Shown in pieces: positions 1 through 9,079 of a stretch of DNA of 64,000 nucleotides. Under the pieces are notes generated by a model, which worked only from the letters and a program-made list of their open reading frames with translations, had not been told where the DNA came from and did not search any database. The stretch is from UBA721 sp002705165 (GTDB lineage Bacteria > Planctomycetota > Planctomycetia > Pirellulales > Pirellulaceae), in contig JBJLEF010000001.1 of the NCBI GenBank assembly GCA_045565995.1, positions 1,612,001 through 1,676,000 of the forward strand. Reading direction: 5' to 3'. Made by a program: the position numbers and the translations under genes. Position 1 is the first letter of the stretch. Each line of letters starts with the position of its first letter.

Positions 1-2486
1 CTCAGACTGCAGCCACGGTAACCATCACGTTGACAGGTGTGAACGACGCGCCGATTTCACAAGACATTCCACTGTCGGCCTTCGAAGATGGAATTGCGGT
101 TACCGCCGACTTTGATGGTGATGACGTCGATAATGATGATGATTTTGATTCACTGACCTTCTCCATTGTAGATACTTTGTCAGCCGGCGAGGGTACTGTT
201 GCTAATAACGGTGACGGAACATTTACTTTTGTACCAGGCAGCGACTTCCAGGAACTTGCTCAGGACCAAGAGTTTGACGTTTCATTCACCTATAAAGCAA
301 CAGATCAGCACGGTGAGGATAGTAATGTATCGACGGTCACGATTACGATGACCGGTGTTAATGATGGTCCAACGGCCATACCTGATACACGAACGGTTGA
401 TCAGAACGTTGTTGCCAGTGAAGCCGCGGACGGTGTGCTAACGAATGATGACGAACCTGATACGGCTGACTCAAAGGTCGTCACTAAACTTAACGGGACG
501 GATTTAGATATCATCTCCAGTAGTCTGACCATTACGTCAACCAAAGGTGCAACGTTTACGTTGAATGTAGATGGTTCGTTTAGCTACGATCCAACAACCT
601 CTGTCGAATTGATGGCATTGGACCCGGGTGATACTGCTGATGATTTGTTTACTTATACTATGAGTGATCCTCATGGACAGACCTCTCAGACGACAATTAC
701 TTTTACGGTAAATGGTGTGAATGACGCACCTATTGCCACGGATGATTCCTATGTAACCGGCCAGACTCAAACTCTGACGGTCGATCCAGTAGGAGTGCTC
801 GGTAATGATTCCGATGCTGATGCAGATGACTTACCTTTCGTTTCGGAACTGAATGGTAGCACTGCTTTGACCGGTAACAGTGCAGAAGGTGCTACAGTAA
901 CCATCCTTGCTGATGGTTCGTTTACTTACGATCCAACGACGTCAGCAACATTGGCAGCATTAGTTCGTGGCGTCTCGCTCAGTGATACATTTACGTACAC
1001 AGTAGAGGATTCACATGGAGCCACGTCAACGGCCATCGTCACGGTGGTAGTGACGGGGGAAAATAAGAATCCTGTAGCGGTTGATGATGACTTCCTTGGA
1101 AATGATGGAGTTTCCGAAGATGACACGTTCGTTGATGCTACAGGTGTTCTGGTGAATGATACGGATGAAGATGATCCCGCCTCAGCACTGTTTGTCTCGG
1201 GCCTGAACGGAATGGGACAGTTAAGTGGTGAAAGTATCAGGGGTGCACTGATTACCATGAATTCTGATGGAACGTTTCTTTACGATCCGCGAAATGCAGC
1301 CGAACTTCAGGCTTTGGCCGACGGTGATACCACGACGGATACCTTTACCTACACGGTCAGTGACGGTCAGGGAGGCTCCAGTGAAGGTACTGTTTCGGTA
1401 GAAGTGTCTGGTGTTAATGACGCACCGATAGCCAATCCGGATACCGCCTTGGGAGGAAGAAATACTGATCTGATTATTGATGTAATCAAGGCTGCTGATG
1501 ATACTGACCCCGGTCATGATTACGACATTGATGGAACGATTGATGTGGTTACGATTACGGCTCAGCCGGACGTAAATCATGGTCAGGTTGTTGTAAATGG
1601 CGACAAAACAGTAACATTCCAACCAGCAACCGATTTCAGTGGAACGGCAACCTTTAATTATCAACTGACAGATGATTTTGGGGCGGTATCTAGTGAAGTA
1701 ACGGTAACGGTTGAAATTAACGATGCTCCCTTTGCTGACGATGATTCGACTGACGCTTACCAAGACGTATTCAATACGCCAACACGCATAGATGTCTTAG
1801 CTAATGACTCTGATGCGGATGGAACCCTTGATCCGGGAACGGTCACTGTGGTAACTGCTCCGCAGCATGGTAGTTTCACGGTAGATGTTGACGGAACGAT
1901 TGTTTATCAACCGGATGATACGCCAACTATCTATGTTGGCCCCGATTCACTCGAGTATACAGTTGCTGATGATGATGGGGCTGTTTCCAATGTGGCGACC
2001 GTATCGATCAACGTGATCCCGGATCCATTCCCATGGCACAACCGTAGTAACGGAATGGATGTTAACAATGATGGATTTGTCTCGCCTTTAGATGCTTTAT
2101 TGGTCATCTCGGAATTGAATATATCAGGTTCCTACACCTTACCTGAGCCTAGTGCAGGTTTTACACCACCACCATTTCTCGATGTCAATGAAAATGGATC
2201 GATCGAGCCGGCCGATGCTCTCCAAATAATTAACCATCTCAATGCTAATGCTAATGGCGAAGGCGAATTTGTAGAACCCTCAGTAATGGATCTTTCTGAG
2301 GTCACTCAGCAAACGCTGGAAACACTCGAAGCACATGGTAATAACGGCTTTGCTTCGGATAATCTGCAGACGACCGGGTTGTCTCAGGTTCGCAATGAGA
2401 TTCTAGAAGAATTAATATCAGATATTGCTGATGAGGTTTCTGGTGATAGTCAAGATTCACTGGATGACTTCTTCGGACAGTTTTAA
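1..2486 (+). CDS. Giant Ig/cadherin-like repeat protein with C-terminal dockerin, 5' end outside window
   Basis: The frame is open from the first bases of the window; the codons before the first possible start (TTG at 30) already encode the end of a repeat, so the true start lies upstream. The visible ~827 residues are Asp/Thr-rich beta repeats of roughly 100-120 residues, each ending in a VNDAP-type linker (seen near nt 36, 354, 714, 1410 and, as INDAP, 1716). These resemble VCBS/Big_9/cadherin-like domains of calcium-dependent secreted adhesins. From about nt 2058 there are two EF-like DxNxDGxxxxxDAL repeats (second near nt 2181), the signature of a type I dockerin, followed by an acidic tail. 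The protein is likely exported and cell-surface or matrix associated. Cohesin partners are not visible. The repeat class is well supported; exact domain names are inferred. Confidence 0.9.
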   Translation, partial: QTAATVTITLTGVNDAPISQDIPLSAFEDGIAVTADFDGDDVDNDDDFDSLTFSIVDTLSAGEGTVANNGDGTFTFVPGSDFQELAQDQEFDVSFTYKATDQHGEDSNVSTVTITMTGVNDGPTAIPDTRTVDQNVVASEAADGVLTNDDEPDTADSKVVTKLNGTDLDIISSSLTITSTKGATFTLNVDGSFSYDPTTSVELMALDPGDTADDLFTYTMSDPHGQTSQTTITFTVNGVNDAPIATDDSYVTGQTQTLTVDPVGVLGNDSDADADDLPFVSELNGSTALTGNSAEGATVTILADGSFTYDPTTSATLAALVRGVSLSDTFTYTVEDSHGATSTAIVTVVVTGENKNPVAVDDDFLGNDGVSEDDTFVDATGVLVNDTDEDDPASALFVSGLNGMGQLSGESIRGALITMNSDGTFLYDPRNAAELQALADGDTTTDTFTYTVSDGQGGSSEGTVSVEVSGVNDAPIANPDTALGGRNTDLIIDVIKAADDTDPGHDYDIDGTIDVVTITAQPDVNHGQVVVNGDKTVTFQPATDFSGTATFNYQLTDDFGAVSSEVTVTVEINDAPFADDDSTDAYQDVFNTPTRIDVLANDSDADGTLDPGTVTVVTAPQHGSFTVDVDGTIVYQPDDTPTIYVGPDSLEYTVADDDGAVSNVATVSINVIPDPFPWHNRSNGMDVNNDGFVSPLDALLVISELNISGSYTLPEPSAGFTPPPFLDVNENGSIEPADALQIINHLNANANGEGEFVEPSVMDLSEVTQQTLETLEAHGNNGFASDNLQTTGLSQVRNEILEELISDIADEVSGDSQDSLDDFFGQF

Positions 2487-2510
2487 GTCTTGAGAAAAAG
2501 TCTCTGATGC

Positions 2511-2546
2511 ACTGGCGGGAAAGGTCCGACTTTTCCCGCCAGTTTG
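2511..2546 (+). terminator. Rho-independent-type terminator after the repeat protein
   Basis: A perfect 12-bp inverted repeat (2511-2522 with 2532-2543) with a 9-nt loop begins 24 nt after the stop codon and is followed by a short T-rich stretch. The stem is GC-rich in its middle. It separates the giant repeat gene from the sigma factor. Confidence 0.8.
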
Positions 2547-2657
2547 TCGTTTAAGCCCTGAGATCTGCTTTGCGTCACAATGGGCTAGCAGTTATCTTAA
2601 ATTCTCAGGGATTTAGCGCCCACTCTCTCAGATTACGGCACCCATAGAAGATATAGA

Positions 2658-3275
2658 GTGAGAATGAACGACGATACCAATAGTACTCTATTAGTGCGTG
2701 CTAAGGGCGGTGATCGGGATGCCTTAGGTAATCTGCTCAATAGATACCGCCCATATCTGCGGATTCTTGCTCTCAGATATTTGGACTCAGGCGTGCGGCA
2801 GCGCGTCGATCCCTCGGATGTGATTCAGCAGACTTGTTTGGATATTCATCGCGATATCGACGGTTTTCGTGGCGACCATGAGGCGGAATGGATTGGTTGG
2901 GTTCGACGTATTCTCGAAAATAATGTCAACCAGGTGATTCGGCGACACATACAGGCACAGAAACGTTCTGTGCGCAAAGAAGCGGTTGTCGATAAATCAT
3001 CAGGTACTCACCGAGTCTATAATGCCGGTCCTGTATCGAAGGAGTCTTCTCCGAGTCATCGAGTGATGAAAGGAGAACGTGCTGTTCGATTGGCAATCAT
3101 GCTGGGAAAACTGCCGGAAGTTCAACGAGAAGCCATACGTTTGCGTTATTTGGAGGGCAGAACCCTTCAGCAAATTGCAGAGAGTATTGGAAGATCGGAG
3201 ATGGCAGTCGCAGGCCTTTTAAAGCGAGGCCTTCGCAGTCTGCGCGATTTGAGTGGGACAGAGAGTAGTTTTTAA
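2658..3275 (+). CDS. ECF-type RNA polymerase sigma factor (planctomycete kinase-associated type)
   Basis: A 205-residue sigma-70 family protein. Region 2 lies around residues 25-95, with a helix containing RYLDSGVRQRVDPSDVIQ and the motif FRGDHEAEWIGWVRRIL. Region 4 lies around 145-195 (LPEVQREAIRLRYLEGRTLQQIAESIG), followed by a helix-turn-helix. Planctomycetes carry many such sigma factors next to Ser/Thr kinases, and this one ends 40 nt before a kinase in the same direction, so the two probably form one regulatory unit. The GTG at 2658 and the ATG at 2664 are both possible starts; no strong Shine-Dalgarno decides between them. No anti-sigma gene is visible. The target promoters are unknown. 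Confidence 0.93.
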   Translation: MRMNDDTNSTLLVRAKGGDRDALGNLLNRYRPYLRILALRYLDSGVRQRVDPSDVIQQTCLDIHRDIDGFRGDHEAEWIGWVRRILENNVNQVIRRHIQAQKRSVRKEAVVDKSSGTHRVYNAGPVSKESSPSHRVMKGERAVRLAIMLGKLPEVQREAIRLRYLEGRTLQQIAESIGRSEMAVAGLLKRGLRSLRDLSGTESSF

Positions 3276-3315
3276 TCACCTTGGTCATGTCACTTCACTG
3301 CCGTGACGATACAGA

Positions 3316-5586
3316 ATGACTATGTCTGAACATCTTGTTGAAAATCCTGAATTCGAGGACGAGCCTTCTGAACGGGAAATCCGCATCAGTAGGTTGCTAG
3401 CGGATTTTTTAAAGCAGGAAGATGAAGGAACGGCGGCTAGTCGTGAGCGATTTCTGAAAGAGAATGAAGACGTCGCTGAGGATCTTCAAATCCTACTTGA
3501 GATGGCCGATATGATTCAGGAAATGGCAGGACCAGTTTCCGGTGATGAACTGGTCTTAGATTCCATTGGACCATCGCCAGATCAAGGTGTCTCTAAGCCT
3601 CCTTCCCCCGTGCTTGAGGGAAACCATGGACTGGAAGGTCGTCCTGGTCATGGTGAGGATACACCAACCAACCAGGGCGATAGCGTTGATTTCTCTTTGC
3701 CGGGTGAGTCGATACCTCCGGTCGGAAGGGACTCAAGTATGCCCGAAGGATTTACCTTCGGCGACTACCAATTGTTGGAAGTGATTGGTCAGGGAGGGAT
3801 GGGAATTGTCTATCGCGCTCATCAGGCAGGTATTAATCGTGAAGTAGCGGTCAAAATGATCCGTTCAGATCGTTTCCGTTTTGATAAGGACTTAGCTCGT
3901 TTCTACAAAGAAGCACAAACTGCGGGATCAACGCAACACCCGAATATTGTGACCGTATTTGACATCGGTGATGTAAATGGTCGACATTATTTCTCGATGC
4001 AATTGATCGAAGGTGCCGATCTGGCAGCACTAAACCGCGAAAATAAACTTAGTAGTCGGCGCATCGCAGAGATTTTGAAGGATGTTGCGAATGGTATTGA
4101 AGCAGCACATAAACACGACATCCTCCATCGTGACTTAAAGCCGGCAAATGTATTGGTGCGCGAGTCGGATGGTCAGGCGTTTGTTACGGACTTTGGTTTA
4201 GCCAAACAGGTCGAAAATGAACTGGAACTGACGCAAAGTGGTGATACCGTTGGAACGCCAAGCTATATGGCGCCGGAACAAGCCAGAGCCGATGAATCTC
4301 GTATGGGGCCGGCTTCGGATGTTTACTCGATCGGTGCCATTCTTTACGAGTTGTTGACAGGAGTTCCACCATTTAAGTCGGATTCAATGGCTAGTACTGT
4401 TGTGGAAGTATTGCATCGTGAAGTGATACCTCCGTCGCACTTGAATGCCAAGGTGAATAAATATCTGGAGGCCATTTGTCTGAAGTGCCTCGAAAAGAAT
4501 CCACAATCACGTTACGAATCTGCCAAAGAACTAGCCTCAGACTTCCAGCGTGTGCTTGACGGTCGACCTGTAAAAGCCGTTACTGTGGGGAAATCAAGAA
4601 AGGCCATTCGCTGGGTTTGTAATGTTCCCTTCTTTGCTCGTCTATCAGGTAATCACTTCCCCAACGTGAGGCCTGCTCATCGCGTAGTTAATCATTTACT
4701 GTGGATCATTCCCGTCTTGCTTTTAGGTTGGTTCGTCTTGTGGCAAAACGTTCGAGAGAGCTATGTCCCGGATTCGATTCGTATCGGTACGGGGATGAAG
4801 GATCAGTTCTATCACCAGGTTGGACTGGAATTGCAAAACGAATTGGTTACGCATTACGATCAGCCCGCCGATATCCAGACGACCACCGGTTCCTTAGAGA
4901 ATGTTAACTTACTGAATTCCGGTGCTATCCATATCGCCATTGCGCAGCTCGAAGTGCTTGCCAATGACAATTCGATCGCTAAACTCACCCCACTCTATGC
5001 TGATAAAGTCCATGTGGTGGTTCGAAAGGGTCTGGGAATCGAAACATTAAGCGATCTCGAACACCGGGTTATTTCTTTGGGACCTCCCAACTCGGGGATG
5101 AGAATTACGTCGGAGCGAGTCTTGGCGACACTGAATATCGATTACAACAGCATGCAACAAACCTCCAAACCGTTCCAGGATATGCTGACCGATTCGAGTA
5201 TTGAAGCTGGTATCGTTACAACACGTACAGAGAATCAGGTGCTTCGGCATTTGCTTAATGATACCCGGTTCAAACTGATCGGTCTTACGATTCCTCAAAT
5301 CAATGCATTAACTCAAATTGGGTATCATCGAGATCGGATTTCAGGTGAGGGTCTCAGTCAGGTCGAAGCGGAATTAACTTCCACGGTTGCAACAATGGCA
5401 TTTTTGGTAAGTAATGCAGATGCCGGAGAGGCCTTAGTGGATCGAATGCTTAATGCCCTGTTTGAAGAACGGGACAACGGTAGTATTGCAACTCGCTTAA
5501 ACCTGCTTTCGAGAACGGCAGCGAGTCAGCATCCTATTGATTTTCATCCAGCAGCATTGAGATTCTTTGAAGAATCCGAGGAATAA
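3316..5586 (+). CDS. Membrane Ser/Thr protein kinase with extracytoplasmic TAXI-type solute-binding domain
   Basis: 756 residues. The N-terminal ~70 residues are acidic and helical, like the leader found on many planctomycete kinases. The kinase domain (about 150-410) has the glycine loop G158QGGMG163, lysine K180, H271RD273LK, the DFG motif at D292 and MAPEQ, so it should be active. A single membrane helix (about 461-476) follows. Residues ~487-740 match TAXI-type TRAP solute-binding proteins: the opening IRIGTG, then TTGSLENVNLLNSGAIHIAI, the phrase HVVVRKGLGIETLSDL and the signature SLGPPNSGMRITSERVL. This predicts a receptor that binds a small solute outside the cytoplasmic membrane and signals through phosphorylation. 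It follows the sigma factor by 40 nt and precedes a dicarboxylate/amino-acid symporter by 122 nt. The ligand is unknown; TAXI proteins commonly bind carboxylates or amino acids. Confidence 0.92.
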   Translation: MTMSEHLVENPEFEDEPSEREIRISRLLADFLKQEDEGTAASRERFLKENEDVAEDLQILLEMADMIQEMAGPVSGDELVLDSIGPSPDQGVSKPPSPVLEGNHGLEGRPGHGEDTPTNQGDSVDFSLPGESIPPVGRDSSMPEGFTFGDYQLLEVIGQGGMGIVYRAHQAGINREVAVKMIRSDRFRFDKDLARFYKEAQTAGSTQHPNIVTVFDIGDVNGRHYFSMQLIEGADLAALNRENKLSSRRIAEILKDVANGIEAAHKHDILHRDLKPANVLVRESDGQAFVTDFGLAKQVENELELTQSGDTVGTPSYMAPEQARADESRMGPASDVYSIGAILYELLTGVPPFKSDSMASTVVEVLHREVIPPSHLNAKVNKYLEAICLKCLEKNPQSRYESAKELASDFQRVLDGRPVKAVTVGKSRKAIRWVCNVPFFARLSGNHFPNVRPAHRVVNHLLWIIPVLLLGWFVLWQNVRESYVPDSIRIGTGMKDQFYHQVGLELQNELVTHYDQPADIQTTTGSLENVNLLNSGAIHIAIAQLEVLANDNSIAKLTPLYADKVHVVVRKGLGIETLSDLEHRVISLGPPNSGMRITSERVLATLNIDYNSMQQTSKPFQDMLTDSSIEAGIVTTRTENQVLRHLLNDTRFKLIGLTIPQINALTQIGYHRDRISGEGLSQVEAELTSTVATMAFLVSNADAGEALVDRMLNALFEERDNGSIATRLNLLSRTAASQHPIDFHPAALRFFEESEE

Positions 5587-5708
5587 ATACGAAGTTTTAT
5601 TGGCTTAGATTAGAGATTAAGCGCCTATCTTTGTGGATAAAAACACCTCTAATTAATGGTAACCATTGATTTCTTAAGTCATGAGAAGATCCACCGGAGT
5701 GAAAAGTT

Positions 5709-7202
5709 ATGTCGGAAGAGGGTAAAAAAGGTCACGGTAATTTAACGCTTTACATCATCATCTCGATTGTATTGGCGATTGCGACGGCACTGGTTCTGCC
5801 TATCGTGATGGGAGTGGAAAAAGAAGCCACTACTCTAAGCATCTTCGAAGGCATCGGCATCGGTGGTGAAGTCTTTTTACGAGCGTTAATGATGATGGTT
5901 GTACCGCTCGTGGTCGCTTCGGTTATGAACGGTATTCTCGGTCTCGGCGATGTGCGGAAGCTTGGAAAGCCAGGTTTCACGGCGGTAGGTTATTATCTGG
6001 CAACGACTGTTTTGGCGGTGGCGATTGGTCTTATTACCGTCAATATATTTAATCCCGGGGCTCCAAAAGAGAATCCGGCTACAGGCGAGACAGCTGTTGT
6101 GCAGTCGGAGGAAGCGGAGCCAGCGACGCACGCTGATGAAATTGTCGTCACTCCCGATGACGTCAGAAAAGTTTTGGACATTTTAGAAGATCAAACAGGT
6201 CTGGAATCCAGGGAACTGGCGAAGATATTTCCGGGATTATCAGCAGGACTGGAAGAAGAGGAGCCGGGTATCGGGATGATTTTGGGAAATCTAGTTCTCA
6301 TGCTATTTGCCGATAATCTGTTTGAGGCCGCCGCCACAATGAATTTACTTCCCTTGATCGTATTCGCGATTATTTTTTCCGGTATGCTCACGACGATGGG
6401 GGAACGAGTTAAAGCGATTACTGATATGATTGAGCAGATTAATGATGCCATGATGAGTTTCGTGATGTTGTTGATGAATCTAGCGCCTCTGGGGATCTTT
6501 TGTTTGATCGCCTCGAACTTCGGTGAAGCGAATGCCAAGGGGGAGTTGATGGATGTGATTTCCCAGAGCGGGATGTTCGTTCTCACAGTGCTCGTCGGGC
6601 TCGGCTTCCACGCATTTGTCACACTTTCAGCTATCTACTGGATCTTCACCAAGAAAAATCCGTATGCCTACATGAAACAAATGTCAGAAGCGCTGTTAAC
6701 AGCATTTTCAACCGCTTCCAGTTCCGCGACGCTGCCACTGACGATGGAATGTGCTAACAAAGCTGGTATTTCCAAGAAATCGACCAACTTTGTGTTGCCC
6801 TTGGGAGCGACGATCAATATGGATGGAACGGCATTATATGAAGCCGCCGCTGCCATCTTTATTGCGAACATTGCTGTTGTGACGCATGGTGTTGATCCGT
6901 TGACATTTACCGATCAACTCATCGTGGCAGTGACGGCGACATTGGCTGCGATTGGCGCCGCCGGTATTCCGGAAGCTGGTTTGGTGACAATGATGATTGT
7001 GCTTAACGCAGTGGGCTTACCCGTCGAATTGATTTCTTCCGTCTTGGCAATTGACTGGCTTTTGGATCGGTTCCGCACCGCAACAAATACTTTTGGTGAC
7101 TCGATTGGTGCTGCTATAGTGGATGAACAGTTTAAGGACATGCGGATTGATGGTGAGGGCTCCCAAGGGCAGGGTACGGAAACTGCCGTTGTTCCGGCCT
7201 AG
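5709..7202 (+). CDS. Dicarboxylate/amino-acid:cation symporter (DAACS family)
   Basis: A 497-residue polytopic membrane protein of the DctA/GltP/EAAT fold. The hallmark serine-rich re-entrant loop S337SSATLP343 and the N370MDGT374 motif of the substrate/cation site are both intact, and the final helices (ATLAAIGAAGIPEAGLVTM) fit. These carriers couple uptake of glutamate, aspartate or C4-dicarboxylates to Na+ or H+. An acidic insertion near residues 115-185 is longer than in enterobacterial homologues, and an acidic, glutamine-rich tail follows the last helix. The start ATG sits behind a GGAG-like ribosome site. It lies just downstream of the TAXI-domain kinase, so the kinase may sense the substrate this protein imports (inference). 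The exact substrate cannot be read from sequence. Confidence 0.93.
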   Translation: MSEEGKKGHGNLTLYIIISIVLAIATALVLPIVMGVEKEATTLSIFEGIGIGGEVFLRALMMMVVPLVVASVMNGILGLGDVRKLGKPGFTAVGYYLATTVLAVAIGLITVNIFNPGAPKENPATGETAVVQSEEAEPATHADEIVVTPDDVRKVLDILEDQTGLESRELAKIFPGLSAGLEEEEPGIGMILGNLVLMLFADNLFEAAATMNLLPLIVFAIIFSGMLTTMGERVKAITDMIEQINDAMMSFVMLLMNLAPLGIFCLIASNFGEANAKGELMDVISQSGMFVLTVLVGLGFHAFVTLSAIYWIFTKKNPYAYMKQMSEALLTAFSTASSSATLPLTMECANKAGISKKSTNFVLPLGATINMDGTALYEAAAAIFIANIAVVTHGVDPLTFTDQLIVAVTATLAAIGAAGIPEAGLVTMMIVLNAVGLPVELISSVLAIDWLLDRFRTATNTFGDSIGAAIVDEQFKDMRIDGEGSQGQGTETAVVPA

Positions 7203-7263
7203 AATTCGATGGAGCCATGCGGTTTGAACCCTAGAGATTTACTTTGCAAGAAGACGTAGCAAG

Positions 7264-7947
7264 ATGAAACCTGAGCAAATTGACGAATTACTAAAACGAA
7301 CTCTGGACGATCATAAAGTCTCCCGAGGTGAAAAGAAGATTTTGGATGGAATTGTGCGTGAGCACGGCTCTGCTGCGAATCAACTGGCTTTTTTACGACA
7401 CCGTGCCTTTGATATGGCGCGTGAACAACTGATGAGTCCTGATGCCAAAGGAGTCCTCGATTGGCTCGAAGACGTGGTGAAAGCATTTTCCAAGACCGCG
7501 CAGGGGCCAGAGGATGAATCGCATGTCTTCTTCAGCCCTGGTGATGATTGCCCTAACGTGATCTCTAACTTGTTTGAGCGAGCCGAACAGACAGTTGATA
7601 TATGTGTCTTTACGATTACCGATAACAGAATCACGCAGGCTATTCGGGATGCCTATGTACGTGGCATCAATGTCCGGGTGATTACCGATAATGATAAGGC
7701 TTTGGATCCGGGTTCTGATGTCGACCGCATGGCTGGACTGGGGATTCCTTTGCGAGTGGATAAGTCACCACATCATATGCATCATAAGTATGCCATTTTC
7801 GATAAGACAATAACGTTGACCGGTAGCTACAACTGGACTCGTAGTGCTGATCACTATAATGAAGAGAATTTCCTAACCACCGAAGATCCCAGTATTACGA
7901 GGCCATTCATCGGCCATTTTGAGAAACTCTGGGATTCTTTATCGTAA
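7264..7947 (+). CDS. Phospholipase D-like (single HKD) protein
   Basis: 227 residues without signal peptide. Residues ~95-225 form one PLD-type domain with an intact HxK(x)4D motif (H173, K175, D180), followed by the conserved GSYNWT segment and an Asn/Glu-rich motif. One HKD per chain suggests a homodimer like bacterial Nuc endonuclease or mitoPLD; the reaction could be phosphodiester hydrolysis of nucleic acid or lipid. The first ~80 residues are a charged helical domain that somewhat resembles TerB-like helical bundles, but I would not assign it. The gene is 61 nt after the symporter, same direction, with no terminator between, so it may be cotranscribed without sharing a function. Confidence 0.85.
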   Translation: MKPEQIDELLKRTLDDHKVSRGEKKILDGIVREHGSAANQLAFLRHRAFDMAREQLMSPDAKGVLDWLEDVVKAFSKTAQGPEDESHVFFSPGDDCPNVISNLFERAEQTVDICVFTITDNRITQAIRDAYVRGINVRVITDNDKALDPGSDVDRMAGLGIPLRVDKSPHHMHHKYAIFDKTITLTGSYNWTRSADHYNEENFLTTEDPSITRPFIGHFEKLWDSLS

Positions 7948-8395
7948 CTTGGATGGGGGGGCTCGATGGGTATCTCGAGTCAGTCATCAACCTTGATGTA
8001 ATAGATACAGGCTTTGGAGCCCTGACTATTTGGAATGTAAGCGAAATCGCTATTAGGTCAAACCATAGTAGTAAAGAGTAGCCTGTTGGCTGCTATCTGG
8101 AATAACCCCCGGGGTATTGGGGATATTGGAACCCCTTGGATTCTCATGTAATTCAAGGGTTTTTCTTCCAATAAATAGTTGGCATTAGCGAAGTCATTAA
8201 TGTCATTGATGTGGATTATTCGCGAACGACCCTTTCATTGTCGAAAGGCAGTAGCCGGCATAATCCGCAGAACCGTCATAGATTGGCTGTGTTTCCTGTT
8301 TTTTCTAACTAATAGAGAGAACCTAATGGTGCAGCTTTAATACTAGTGGCGATACTTGGGATGTACTTGTCCGTAAAGGGTTAATACGAAGAACC
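7948..8395. other. 448-nt non-coding gap with a terminator
   Basis: No convincing reading frame on either strand. It carries a hairpin terminator at 8130-8166, a short G/C palindrome near 8105-8115, and presumably the promoter of the following three-gene set in its last ~150 nt. I could not match it to a known structured RNA. Confidence 0.5.
8130..8166 (+). terminator. Hairpin terminator upstream of the YqiJ-like gene
   Basis: The arms 8130-8142 and 8150-8162 pair over 13 positions, with one C-T mismatch and one G-U wobble, around a 7-nt loop. The 3' arm runs into TTTT. It lies 182 nt beyond the PLD-like gene and would isolate the next operon. Confidence 0.6.
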
Positions 8396-9079
8396 ATGAG
8401 TAGTGAATTAACAGAACTAGCGAATCACTTTTTTTCAGCTCCGTTGATTGTTTCAACGGGATTGATGCTATTTGTGATTGCGTACTGGGTGATTTCTATA
8501 TTGACCGGTCTGGGGTTAGATGCAATTGACTTCGATCTGGACTTCGATACGGATGCGGATGTGGGTGGAATCGACGGATTTATGGGAATCGGTTTATTAC
8601 CACTCAAATGGCTGAATATCGGAGCAATTCCACTGATGTTGTGGTCTTCGATTTTTGCCGTGGCGTTTTTATTTGCTTCATTGGGGGTTGAGCATTATCA
8701 GCCATTAACCGAGGAAGCAGCGACCGGCGTCATCGCTGTTCGTGTGATTTGGGTAATGGGTGTAGGAGCTTTAGGCACCAAATTTATTACTCAGCCAATG
8801 CGAAACTGGTTTAAGGACCGTGCTTTGGACCATCACGAATTTATTGGCAAACAGGCCACAACTCGAATTACAACTCACTCTACTCGTGGAAAGATATTTA
8901 TCGAACGCAAAGAGGGTGATTTGATATCAGAAGCCAGGACGGCTGGAGAAGAAATCCCGAATGGAACTCGGGTAACTGTCGTGAGTTATGACGAAATTCA
9001 GAAGGTGTACATGGTTGCGGAATCGCGTTCGACGGGCGAGGAAACAATAAATAACAACGAGGAAACAAAAAATGTTTAG
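8396..9079 (+). CDS. YqiJ/NfeD-like membrane protein with C-terminal OB-fold-type domain
   Basis: 227 residues. Hydrophobic helices lie near residues 15-40, 75-103 and 110-130, separated by an Asp-rich stretch (FDLDFDTDADVGG). The C-terminal ~90 residues form a small beta domain, with the sequence IGKQATTRITTHSTRGKIFI and a late TRVTVVSYDE strand, like the OB-fold domains of YqiJ and NfeD proteins. Such proteins are typically encoded beside a flotillin. Here the stop codon overlaps the flotillin start by 8 nt (ATGTTTAG), so the two are translationally coupled. It is probably a partner of the flotillin at the cytoplasmic membrane. The YqiJ relationship rests on topology plus context, not on alignment. 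Confidence 0.75.
   Translation: MSSELTELANHFFSAPLIVSTGLMLFVIAYWVISILTGLGLDAIDFDLDFDTDADVGGIDGFMGIGLLPLKWLNIGAIPLMLWSSIFAVAFLFASLGVEHYQPLTEEAATGVIAVRVIWVMGVGALGTKFITQPMRNWFKDRALDHHEFIGKQATTRITTHSTRGKIFIERKEGDLISEARTAGEEIPNGTRVTVVSYDEIQKVYMVAESRSTGEETINNNEETKNV

Noticed and set aside
926..1763. Long minus-strand frames opposite the Ig-like repeats
   Set aside because: They arise from the repetitive Asp/Thr codon use of the real gene and have low complexity.
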